Below, one piece after another: positions 9,601 to 16,543 of a DNA stretch of 64,000 nucleotides. The position numbers and the translations under genes were made by a program. Below the pieces are notes generated by a model. It was not told the DNA's origin, ran no database searches, and saw only the letters and a list, made by a program, of their open reading frames with translations. How positions within the stretch are numbered: the first letter of the stretch is position 1; each line of letters begins with the position of its first letter. The stretch covers positions 1,178,001 to 1,242,000 of the forward strand of contig CAXXHN010000002.1 in NCBI GenBank assembly GCA_963663735.2. Reading direction: 5' to 3'. Source of the DNA: G963663735 sp963663735 (lineage in GTDB: Bacteria; Acidobacteriota; UBA6911; RPQK01; JAPXNP01).

Positions 9601-10294
9601 TTCAGGTACCCAGGATCTGGCTAACTTTGATGGAGCATCCTTCATCCTGAATCCTTTCAGGCCTGAAGACCAGTATTCACGTTCAGACTTTGACATGCAC
9701 CACATGGTTAATGCCAACTGGATGTGGAAATTGCCCTTTGGACAGGGACGCTCCTACCTGGCTGATCTCTCCAGATTCGCGGACGCCATTCTCGGCGGAT
9801 GGCAGTTCCACGGTATCTTCAGATTCAATTCAGGCATGCCCGAATACAGCGTCTTTGACGCTGCCCAGTGGGCGACCAACTGGAACGCCCAGAGTAACGG
9901 AGTTCGTCTCCGGAATCCCGGGGCAAAACCTCACAAAGGTGGTGATGCACCTAATTTCTGGTCGGATCCCCAGTATGCTTACAACAGCTACAGGAATGCC
10001 TACGCTGGAGAAACCGGTGACAGGAACGTATTAAATATGTCTCACTACATGACTCTTGATTTCGGATTAAGCAAATCCTTCAAGATGCCGGTAGAAGGAC
10101 ATGTGGTCCAGTTCCGCTGGGAAGTATTCAATGCTTTTAACCAGCAGTACCTTGGACATATGTACGGGACAAGATCATCCATGGGAATTTCCCAGGATCC
10201 TCATATAGGGACAGCACCTGGAGATTTCGGTAGTATCGCGGAAATCCAGGGTAGCCCCAGGGTTATGCAGTTCGCACTCAGGTACGACTTCTAA
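6638..10294 (+). CDS. Oar-like TonB-dependent receptor with N-terminal carboxypeptidase-regulatory domain
   Basis: A 1218-residue outer-membrane beta-barrel receptor. Residues 1-26 form a signal peptide (ending IMA|QSS). Residues ~29-115 are a CarboxypepD_reg/CNA-like domain (GLVGTVKDVTGAVIPGVDV ... GEFQFNQINPGFYTLRV). The plug domain follows at ~117-235 (ELPIESRNVVGLLTLQPGV, LTLDGIDVN), then a long barrel ending in the C-terminal Phe (ALRYDF) recognised by the Bam machinery. The architecture and size match the family strongly expanded in Acidobacteriota. The substrate is unknown, and uptake of glycan or peptide fragments is inference. GGAGG lies about 10 nt before the ATG, a strong terminator follows, and the gene is monocistronic. 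Confidence 0.93.
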   Translation: MNRPHAVFRTALFLFTLVLMGSFIMAQSSGLVGTVKDVTGAVIPGVDVSLLNQGNNQERNAVTSDTGEFQFNQINPGFYTLRVELTGFKTFVINDMRLLVDNTLSQDVVLETGQITEVVTVTGSAQVLNRTDATIGNTFNEIQIQELPIESRNVVGLLTLQPGVTEEGEVSGSRSDQSNLTLDGIDVNDQQTGEAFGSVLRVTPDSVQEFRVTTASATAAQGRSSGAQVSLVTRSGTNQFHGALYEYHRNTVTTANDFFNNRSGVDTPALLRNLFGGRIGGPIIKDKVYFFYNYEGRTDRKAQSEIRDVPLPHMGQGEIIYENTSGETVHLTNDEFNAYYPSVGSNPLALAELASAASRYAANDNSGGDGVNTGGYRFNAAMPLNFHTHTAKIDFNLSENHQLNVRGNFQWDTYAYDASQFPDTPGIDMWSHPTGVAANYTWTVSPTLVNTLRYGFTRLAYTRGGDSADPNISFRFVFSPRQYYRTLSRITPVHNFVDDLSWIKGNHTFQFGANIRFIDNERSSLSGSLDSAVTNPSFYELSGASVSNQVSDVSAGTTTTLQNAATALIGRYSQYSGNYIYGVDGGILAPGTFIDRAFATEEYELYAQDSWKVSQNLTVTYGLRWSTSRPVYEKNGYQVKPNIPLGDYLASRKSYAEQGMPYNELISVNLSGPYWDQDGWYKQDWNNLSPRIAVAYSPSFEDGFLHTLFGDPGKSVLRAGFSRIYDRIGNAMAVNFDLSNPMGFSSSQTISANTFNVTSNPAPLFTGFNQNIRGLPGLNPPDSISFPLTVPADEAQRIETSLDDTLITPSNYSWNVSWGRELPAGLYFEASYVGRSGRNLMAQQDAVSLGNIRDPKSGMDWYGAALQLAKMRDANVPWDQVETIPFFENLFPTFTWLGDPGMTVTQNAALFTFRDGYDIKDWTYLQLYMDDDGIYPNMFFQPQFAALNMWSTVSWSDYHAGQFTLRERFSDSLSLDVNYTFAKSMDNASGTQDLANFDGASFILNPFRPEDQYSRSDFDMHHMVNANWMWKLPFGQGRSYLADLSRFADAILGGWQFHGIFRFNSGMPEYSVFDAAQWATNWNAQSNGVRLRNPGAKPHKGGDAPNFWSDPQYAYNSYRNAYAGETGDRNVLNMSHYMTLDFGLSKSFKMPVEGHVVQFRWEVFNAFNQQYLGHMYGTRSSMGISQDPHIGTAPGDFGSIAEIQGSPRVMQFALRYDF

Positions 10295-10311
10295 ACTCGT
10301 TAACCTCTAAT

Positions 10312-10347
10312 AAAAAAAGGCCGTCGCAAAAGTGACGGCCTTTTTTT
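10312..10347 (+). terminator. Rho-independent terminator of the TonB receptor gene
   Basis: A 7-bp stem GGCCGTC / GACGGCC, with a GCAAAAGT loop, is preceded by an A-run and followed by TTTTTTT. It lies about 20 nt after the receptor stop codon. This is the clearest intrinsic terminator in the window. Confidence 0.92.
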
Positions 10348-10531
10348 ATGCCATAAACTACAAACTAACGCACGGGTCAGAACCGGAATCCCTGGAAGGC
10401 TCTTGAGTTTTATTTTTTAACAGCCTGCTGGTCCAAATCTGCAAAGCCACACTGCTTGATTTCTGCCGTGAGCGTATATATTAGCTGGATGGTCCAGAAC
10501 TACAGCCTGTTTTTGACATCAAATACATCAT

Positions 10532-10906
10532 CTACCCATCCCGCAACCGGTCAATCTCGCGGCGTTCCTTCTTGGTTGGGCGTCCCTTCCCTTTCTCTCT
10601 GTACTCGGTCCCCTGCCTCATGATCCGGTCAATCCGGTCCAATTTTGGCTGCGGTGGGCTTCGGTCTTCAAAAAGGGTGGCGGCAATTTCCTTGGAAACT
10701 GATTTTTCCCGGAGTTCCTTAACTATAATGATCCTGGTCCAGTCACCCTGCTTAATCTCTATCCTGTCGTCAACCGCCGGGAACCGGTGAGGTTTGGCCG
10801 GAAATCCGTTGAGAATGACCCTGCCCAGGTTACAGGCGGATGTAGCCTTGGACCTGGTTTTAAATATTCGAGCGATCTGTAACCACTTATCCAAACGTAC
10901 GTTCAT
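10532..10906 (-). CDS. S4-domain RNA-binding protein (Hsp15-like)
   Basis: A 124-residue protein with an N-terminal S4 domain (VRLDKWLQIARIFKTRSKA ... GRVILNG, residues ~3-60). A basic C-terminal tail (GRPTKKERREIDRLR) is typical of Hsp15/HslR-like proteins. The family binds free 50S subunits carrying nascent chains and helps recycle stalled ribosomes. That role is taken from the family and has not been shown here. The gene is last in a minus-strand run behind the small membrane protein and metalloprotease genes, but 125 nt separates it from the former, so co-transcription is uncertain. Confidence 0.85.
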   Translation of the reverse strand: MNVRLDKWLQIARIFKTRSKATSACNLGRVILNGFPAKPHRFPAVDDRIEIKQGDWTRIIIVKELREKSVSKEIAATLFEDRSPPQPKLDRIDRIMRQGTEYREKGKGRPTKKERREIDRLRDG

Positions 10907-11031
10907 GGCTGCCTTTTCAGTCCCATACAGATATCAAAATTCCGGTTTCTTCCGGACTCTATTTATCCCTCGTTAAGGGTAGTGCCAACATTAATTTTTA
11001 TGACAGGATTGGAACGACAATCGTTAACTGG

Positions 11032-11295
11032 CTATTTCAGCACTATAAACTGCACCACCAGCCAGGCCGTTGCCAGAGCCATCAACACTGCCTTCCAGAG
11101 GGGAAGTTTCCAGTCGGCCAGGTTAAAATCCTCTCCCCCCTCATCTCCAGGAACTCTCCGTTCCCTGCTTTTCCGGTACTGCCAGACTACATTGCCGACT
11201 ACAGGCCAGGCTACCATAAAAAGGACAGCAAGCATCAGTGCAAGAAAAGAAATCATCAGCAGGTACATCTTCCACGACATCATAACTATTTTCAC
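11032..11295 (-). CDS. Small two-TM membrane protein, unknown function
   Basis: An 87-residue protein with hydrophobic segments at ~10-35 and ~68-86, separated by a charged loop (QYRKSRERR ... GDEGGED). The frame opens with GTG at 11295, and an ATG at 11283 is an equally possible start. No strong ribosome site is seen. It lies 29 nt after the metalloprotease stop on the same strand, so it may be co-transcribed. I do not recognise a family. Confidence 0.5.
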   Translation of the reverse strand: MKIVMMSWKMYLLMISFLALMLAVLFMVAWPVVGNVVWQYRKSRERRVPGDEGGEDFNLADWKLPLWKAVLMALATAWLVVQFIVLK

Positions 11296-11324
11296 GCAGT
11301 AAATTTTATGGTTTATGCCTGATA

Positions 11325-14300
11325 TTATTCAATAATCCAGGGAGGCACTGCAGACATATAGTCCAAAGCAGCATTTCCGAACAGCTGCTGAGCCACTATC
11401 GGCCTGCTGCTTTCAAGCATCACAAAACCTCCTGACATACCATCTGTCGCAGGTACAAGTTCCACGAGAGTGCGGGCAATTCTTCCCCCAGGTTCCAGTA
11501 TCTTCGTGGTTTCTCCTGCCAGCAACCCATCTCTGCCAAAAGCTGTTACCCTTACTGCCGCATCAAGCACCCCGGGATTAAAAACCGCCAGCCCGGTAAA
11601 GGCGTCCTGGGTTGAATCCCAGGATATCCTTCCATTGGAAATATGGCTCTGGACAGCACTTGTAAAAAGCCGCCCTTGCAAAGGCAGAGCGGCCGCGTAT
11701 GAAGCATTGACAGGATCACCAAATATTACGTCTCCAAGCAGGCCCTGCCAGTCCGCTATCACCTGTATCGAGCCGGTCATGATCCGGTCAGGAAACGGAG
11801 GCAGCTCAAAGATTTCATCCACATTTTGTTGAAATGATTGGTTCGGAAGCAAGGTAATTCTGGAGGATGTAATCTCCTCGGTGCCTGAACCATCTGTGGC
11901 AAGGTAAGCCTTGAGAAAAAAACTGATCTCCCTCTGGGTGGGATTTACAAGTTTAAGGCTGGTATAAATAGTTTCATGATGGGCCAGCTGCGCTGAATAC
12001 AAAATTCTGTTCGGTGCGGAAACCGCACCGTTAAGGCCGATGCAGGTATCCGCAAGCTCAATAAACTCAAAGCCGACAACTCCCCTGCCGGAGGAGGTTA
12101 CCCTTATGAAGCCATCCCTGATATTTTCTGCGGCATCACTGAATATCCCGGTTAGATCTGAAGAATAATAACCGAGAGGAGCAATGGCAAAGCTTACTTC
12201 GGAAGCCGCCAGTTCCCCTTCTCCCGAATAAAGGCTTAACCTGACATCCACTGGAATATCTTCAGGATTTGCCAGGGAAAGGCTGGTAGTTGCCGGGGCC
12301 CAGGCTGTCCCTGTCCCGACAGGGTAGGCTGAATCACCCTGGTAGATCCTGGTAAAAATCAACTGGGTGGAGGGTTCGTTAAAAGCGGACGCCCCATCCA
12401 TGCGGGTCTGCCTTGATCCAAGACCATTACCTATCTGGACAAAACTTCCAATATCAGGCAGGGAGGAAAGTACCCTGGTCCAGGAAAGAGAAAGATTCTC
12501 GAGACTCTCCTGGCCGGTGCCAAAAATCTCACGGCTGAGCCTGCTGAACTGAGTTCCGTTTTCAAAATCAAACCGGGCGGGATTTATACCCAGGTCCTGC
12601 CGGAGAAAACCCTGTTTGTCCCTGGCCTCAAAATCAAGTTCAGCCCATCCGGAACCAAAAGCAGTCAGCGCGTAACCGGTGAACTCCTGGGAGGTTTCCC
12701 TGATAAATGGAAAGAACAGCCGGGCCCGGGCCGCATTAAACCCGATGGTCAGATGTTCCAGGTCAAAACTGCTTCCGGTAAAAACTTCGTAAACAGGGCC
12801 ACCATTTTCAACAGTATAAAAAGTATCTCCTGACAGGTCCCCCGAAACACCCGATGCCAGGCCTCCCGGGACTATCCCGACAATCGCGTTTAGCCCTTCC
12901 GGATAATCTTCATTAAAATCAGGAGTGAGGTTGATTTCCCCGTAATTAATCCAGATATCTCCATTCAGGGATAGTGACACTGAGAAAGTATTTCCTTCGG
13001 TAGCTGCGGGATACGAGTACTCGGGGACCTGCTTCCAGTAAAAGGTAACAGTATCTCCATCCACTCCCGTTTCAACCCCTACTTCAGAGGAAATTATGCC
13101 CGGATCAAGATCGGTATAAAGAGGGGAAATTCTGGGAGGGCCTCCGATAAACCGGGATTCTGAACGAAAACTCCCGTCCGGTTGATCCCCGATTCGAAAC
13201 GAGAGGACTCCATCGCTGGAAACATATACTGAGCGGTAGGTGTTTCCGTAAAAAGGAAAAGAAAAACCATCGGGAAAAGCGAAAAGGACCTCATCGTCAT
13301 CACTGAGGGAATTCAGTTCCCTGGTGTATTCATTTGCGATAATTACCAGGCCATCCCTGGTGTCTCCGCCTGATACGTGAATAATCTCCATCCAGCCAGG
13401 ATTTTCTTCGGCAGATTCATCTGCATCAAAATAATCCCTGGGGAAATTCATGGGCCGCTGGTCATAGGGACCTATCCCGCTTCCACCGGTAAAGTAACTG
13501 TTTATCGGTTCAATACATACCGCGTAATCTCCAGGTTCCAGTCCCGGAAGCTCAAATTCTCCCTGCTCCAACATAAGAAAACCCGAGGCAACTGAAGTTA
13601 TGTCAGAACGAAGAAGCTCACCATCCAAATACCTTCGGGCAATGACATTCGCACCCAGCAAAGGATCCCCTGTGGGTCTCAATACTTTACCGCGAATAGT
13701 ACCGGTAGCCGCCTGGGCTGAAAATTCAGGAGTAGGGTATAACCAGGAGATCCAGGTAATGTCATCATGGACCGGTCCTTCGGGAGAATTGAAGTTCACT
13801 ATTGGATACATAAGCGGTACCGGATACGCCTCCTCTGGATCATTATAGTTTTCAGGCAGGCCCTGGGAATGATCCAGCCCGATCAGGTGCCCCAGTTCAT
13901 GGGTTATTACCTTTCCGGCGTTGGCATAGTTCGACAAATCTTCAAACATGGCCCCATTGATAACTACCCATGCCGAGAGGAACTCATTTCTTTCCCTATC
14001 CGCAAAGCGGATGCCGGAAAACCCGAGAATTGATTTACTGGCCCCCTGCCCCAGGTAATCTTCTATAATCGCCCCGTTATCATCAAATATAACCGGATTT
14101 TCAGGCCGGAGTTCCTCCTCATCCTGTCCTAATCCAAAAAACTCCCGGTAATTATTAACTGTGATATTGAAATCCAGGCGCTCTCCCTGTACAAAATCAA
14201 GAGAAGAAGTCGGAACATCAGCCCATTTTCTTATCGAATCCTGCACCAGTGTTATCGATTCTTCCTCTGAAAAGTCACCAAGGAATCCCTGGTCAATAGA

Positions 14301-14444
14301 AAAGGGGATGGCCTTTCCCGGTTCCCAACGATAAACTGCCCCCCCCTTATCAATCACATTCGGCCCGCCAGCACTAAGCAGACTGATCAACAACAGGTTT
14401 ATCAGGACAGAAAGCAGAGTAACTCTATATCCGCTCCAGTTCAT
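11325..14444 (-). CDS. Secreted matrixin-type zinc metalloprotease with beta-module C-terminus
   Basis: A 1039-residue exported protein. The N-terminus is a signal peptide (LLSVLINLLLISLLSAGG). Residues ~35-236 form an M10-like catalytic domain with the zinc motif HELGHLIGLDH at 182-192 and a downstream Met-turn candidate (PLMYP, ~210-214). Residues ~247-310 are a carboxypeptidase-regulatory-like beta domain (GTIRGKVLRPTGDPLLGANV). Residues ~370-560 resemble the NIDO-like/'FPFYG' beta domain (FSFPFYGNTYRSVYVSSDG, NGDIWINYGEI). The last ~340 residues hold three of the ~105-residue beta modules seen in the protein at 1-1347. It starts 1 nt after the stop of the small secreted protein gene, so the two form an operon. 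The substrate is unknown. It could act extracellularly or at the cell surface. Confidence 0.88.
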   Translation of the reverse strand: MNWSGYRVTLLSVLINLLLISLLSAGGPNVIDKGGAVYRWEPGKAIPFSIDQGFLGDFSEEESITLVQDSIRKWADVPTSSLDFVQGERLDFNITVNNYREFFGLGQDEEELRPENPVIFDDNGAIIEDYLGQGASKSILGFSGIRFADRERNEFLSAWVVINGAMFEDLSNYANAGKVITHELGHLIGLDHSQGLPENYNDPEEAYPVPLMYPIVNFNSPEGPVHDDITWISWLYPTPEFSAQAATGTIRGKVLRPTGDPLLGANVIARRYLDGELLRSDITSVASGFLMLEQGEFELPGLEPGDYAVCIEPINSYFTGGSGIGPYDQRPMNFPRDYFDADESAEENPGWMEIIHVSGGDTRDGLVIIANEYTRELNSLSDDDEVLFAFPDGFSFPFYGNTYRSVYVSSDGVLSFRIGDQPDGSFRSESRFIGGPPRISPLYTDLDPGIISSEVGVETGVDGDTVTFYWKQVPEYSYPAATEGNTFSVSLSLNGDIWINYGEINLTPDFNEDYPEGLNAIVGIVPGGLASGVSGDLSGDTFYTVENGGPVYEVFTGSSFDLEHLTIGFNAARARLFFPFIRETSQEFTGYALTAFGSGWAELDFEARDKQGFLRQDLGINPARFDFENGTQFSRLSREIFGTGQESLENLSLSWTRVLSSLPDIGSFVQIGNGLGSRQTRMDGASAFNEPSTQLIFTRIYQGDSAYPVGTGTAWAPATTSLSLANPEDIPVDVRLSLYSGEGELAASEVSFAIAPLGYYSSDLTGIFSDAAENIRDGFIRVTSSGRGVVGFEFIELADTCIGLNGAVSAPNRILYSAQLAHHETIYTSLKLVNPTQREISFFLKAYLATDGSGTEEITSSRITLLPNQSFQQNVDEIFELPPFPDRIMTGSIQVIADWQGLLGDVIFGDPVNASYAAALPLQGRLFTSAVQSHISNGRISWDSTQDAFTGLAVFNPGVLDAAVRVTAFGRDGLLAGETTKILEPGGRIARTLVELVPATDGMSGGFVMLESSRPIVAQQLFGNAALDYMSAVPPWIIE

Positions 14445-14445
14445 T

Positions 14446-15045
14446 TCAATTCACTGCCTTTCTTTCATGAACTAAAGCTCTCACCATCTCGATGGTTAAA
14501 GGCTGGACGCCTGAGTAATTAGTGGAGACTGATTCAGCGGATACCGGGGATGTGGTTTTATCCACCGGATGGCTTTCCAGTTCCAGGTTGCGATTATCTA
14601 CGCCGTTGACATAACCTTTTCCCCCGTCCCGCAGGTCAACTTCCCGGAAAACTCCCTGGGCCAGGCCAACCGGACTGGTAAGGCCAAACCTGGAATTGCC
14701 ATGCAGGAAAAGGAGGAGCTCCTGACCTTTATGATATGCGGGCAGGCCCGGAACGGAGGAATATCCTCCACCATTGCTCCCTGCCTGCCTGATCTCAACA
14801 GTGTCCCCGGTACTGACTCCCCTGATTCCCTCAAGAACAATGAAAGAGTAAACTGTAACCTTCAGGTTAAGGCGGGAATCAAAGGTTTCCGCGGTCCTCA
14901 CAACCCTTCCCAGAAAGACACGATCGGATAAAGTCACCAGGTCGGCCAGGCTTACAGGACGGACGGAAATCGCTGCCAAATCCCCGGCTATAAGGGAAAA
15001 AAGCAGGAAAAACAGGAGCACTTTCATAAACTTATAAAACTTCAT
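14446..15045 (-). CDS. Small secreted protein paired with the metalloprotease
   Basis: A 199-residue protein with a clear signal peptide (KVLLFFLLFSLIAGDLAA). It has a beta-rich body: 'LADLVTLSDRVFLGRVV', a Gly-rich loop GGGYSSVPGLP, then 'KGQELLLFL'. This pattern recurs in small exported proteins that accompany matrixin-like proteases in Acidobacteria and delta-proteobacteria. That association is from memory and not verified here. The stop codon is 1 nt from the protease ATG, indicating translational coupling. Possible roles are a protease partner, an inhibitor or a propeptide-like chaperone, and nothing in the sequence decides between them. Confidence 0.75.
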   Translation of the reverse strand: MKFYKFMKVLLFFLLFSLIAGDLAAISVRPVSLADLVTLSDRVFLGRVVRTAETFDSRLNLKVTVYSFIVLEGIRGVSTGDTVEIRQAGSNGGGYSSVPGLPAYHKGQELLLFLHGNSRFGLTSPVGLAQGVFREVDLRDGGKGYVNGVDNRNLELESHPVDKTTSPVSAESVSTNYSGVQPLTIEMVRALVHERKAVN

Positions 15046-15286
15046 AATCCATATACTCTTTTCAACTGCGCGGACACATTAAACCTTCATTCTATAGATG
15101 CATAAAAATGGTCTTGAGCTTCAAAAATTCAGTGACCTCGCCTGCCATCGAAAATGCCTTGCGTTCGCTGGAGTTCCCAACTCCTTTGGGTTTATTTCAT
15201 CTTACGGGAACACAACCATAATGGAATATGCCATAATTATCAAAATTAAGCCCTTAGTCAATATATCAGAAAACAGGCAAATATAA

Positions 15287-16543
15287 GTGTTTAGAGACAG
15301 AATCAACTCTACTGCCAATCAGATTTTCGGCCCTGAAGATTCTGAGGAAAAATCCAGATGGATTAAGTACTGGCGGAACGGCAAAAGCCGTTATAAGTAC
15401 TATATGGAACAGCTGCAGCAGATCATGCTGACTGATTTCAAAGATTCCCGTATTCTCGATCTGGGATGCGGCTCCGGAGGGCTTGACTCCCTGCTGAGTG
15501 ACAGGTTCAGGCTCTATGTCGGAGTTGATTACAAGAAACACATCCTTAAGCTTACCCAACCTTCCGAGCATGCCGGATTCATCCAGGGAAACGGCATCAG
15601 GTTGCCTTTTCCTGACTCCAGTTTTGACTTCATTTTTGCTTTTGATGTGCTGGAACACCTGAGCCCGGGAATTTCATGGCAGAGAGAATTCATGAAAGAA
15701 GTCCGGCGGGTGCTGTCGCCCCTGGGGATAGCCATGATCTCCACTCCAAATTTCTGGTACCCCTATGACGCTCATTCCAGGACATACTGCTCACAATTCA
15801 TGCCTGCCAGTGTGGCCGACAGGTACATCAGCCACCTGAATCCAGAATTCATCAAGGAACATGGAACTTTTCGCGACATCAAGCTGCTCCGACCCAGCAA
15901 CCTCAAAAAAATAATCAGGGAAGCCGGCCTTTCTCCACTGCACAGCCTTCCCTGCTGCCTGGACAGGCTTGAATACTGCAGACTGCATCCACTGCTCGGA
16001 ATCCTTCCCTTAATCGGCCTGGGATGGCTTCCTCACGCTGAATTCTGGATGATCCTGACCAGGCAGACAGAACGGGAACAGGTGCGGATAAAACTGAAAA
16101 AGAATATATTTTTCAAAGCTGAGACTGACAATCCTGATCATTCCACCCGGTTCCTGGGGGAGATTGATTTTTCAAAAGGCAGCCACTACCATCAGTTGGG
16201 CAAAGGCTGGCACTGGCCTGAAAATCCCGGAGACAATTTCAGGTGGACTGAACGCAGGGCCTGCTGCTACCTGGAGGGATTAAAAGATACTAAGGAGCTG
16301 AGGATTTCCGGTCACAGCCCGATTGAAACCAGGCTTTCAATTTATTGTGACAATCACCTTCTGGGAGTTCACCAGGCAGGGATTAATGAAATTTTCAGGT
16401 TACAATACCCCATACCATTCAAGGTGGAACGAAAACACTTGTTTGTGATCAAAATAAAAAGTACGAAGCAGGTTATCAAGGATAAAAAAGTGGATTCGAG
16501 GGAACTAAGTGTCCAGGTATTTTCAATCGGGGTTGCGAGATAA
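15287..16543 (+). CDS. SAM methyltransferase with C-terminal carbohydrate-binding-like beta domain
   Basis: A 418-residue protein. Residues ~45-160 are a class I methyltransferase (RILDLGCGSGGLDSLL, then GVDYKK, then LPFPDSSFDFIFAFDVLEHL). Residues ~285-418 are a beta-sandwich-like domain with the signature GKGWHWPE ... FRWTERRA ... DSRELSVQVFSIGV, which occurs attached to glycosyltransferases and methyltransferases of surface-glycan clusters. The start is GTG at 15287, with no strong ribosome site. The stop overlaps the next gene by 1 nt (TAATG), so it is the first gene of a three-gene glycan operon. It is likely to act on a sugar or lipid-linked glycan at the inner membrane, which is inference from context. 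Confidence 0.85.
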   Translation: MFRDRINSTANQIFGPEDSEEKSRWIKYWRNGKSRYKYYMEQLQQIMLTDFKDSRILDLGCGSGGLDSLLSDRFRLYVGVDYKKHILKLTQPSEHAGFIQGNGIRLPFPDSSFDFIFAFDVLEHLSPGISWQREFMKEVRRVLSPLGIAMISTPNFWYPYDAHSRTYCSQFMPASVADRYISHLNPEFIKEHGTFRDIKLLRPSNLKKIIREAGLSPLHSLPCCLDRLEYCRLHPLLGILPLIGLGWLPHAEFWMILTRQTEREQVRIKLKKNIFFKAETDNPDHSTRFLGEIDFSKGSHYHQLGKGWHWPENPGDNFRWTERRACCYLEGLKDTKELRISGHSPIETRLSIYCDNHLLGVHQAGINEIFRLQYPIPFKVERKHLFVIKIKSTKQVIKDKKVDSRELSVQVFSIGVAR

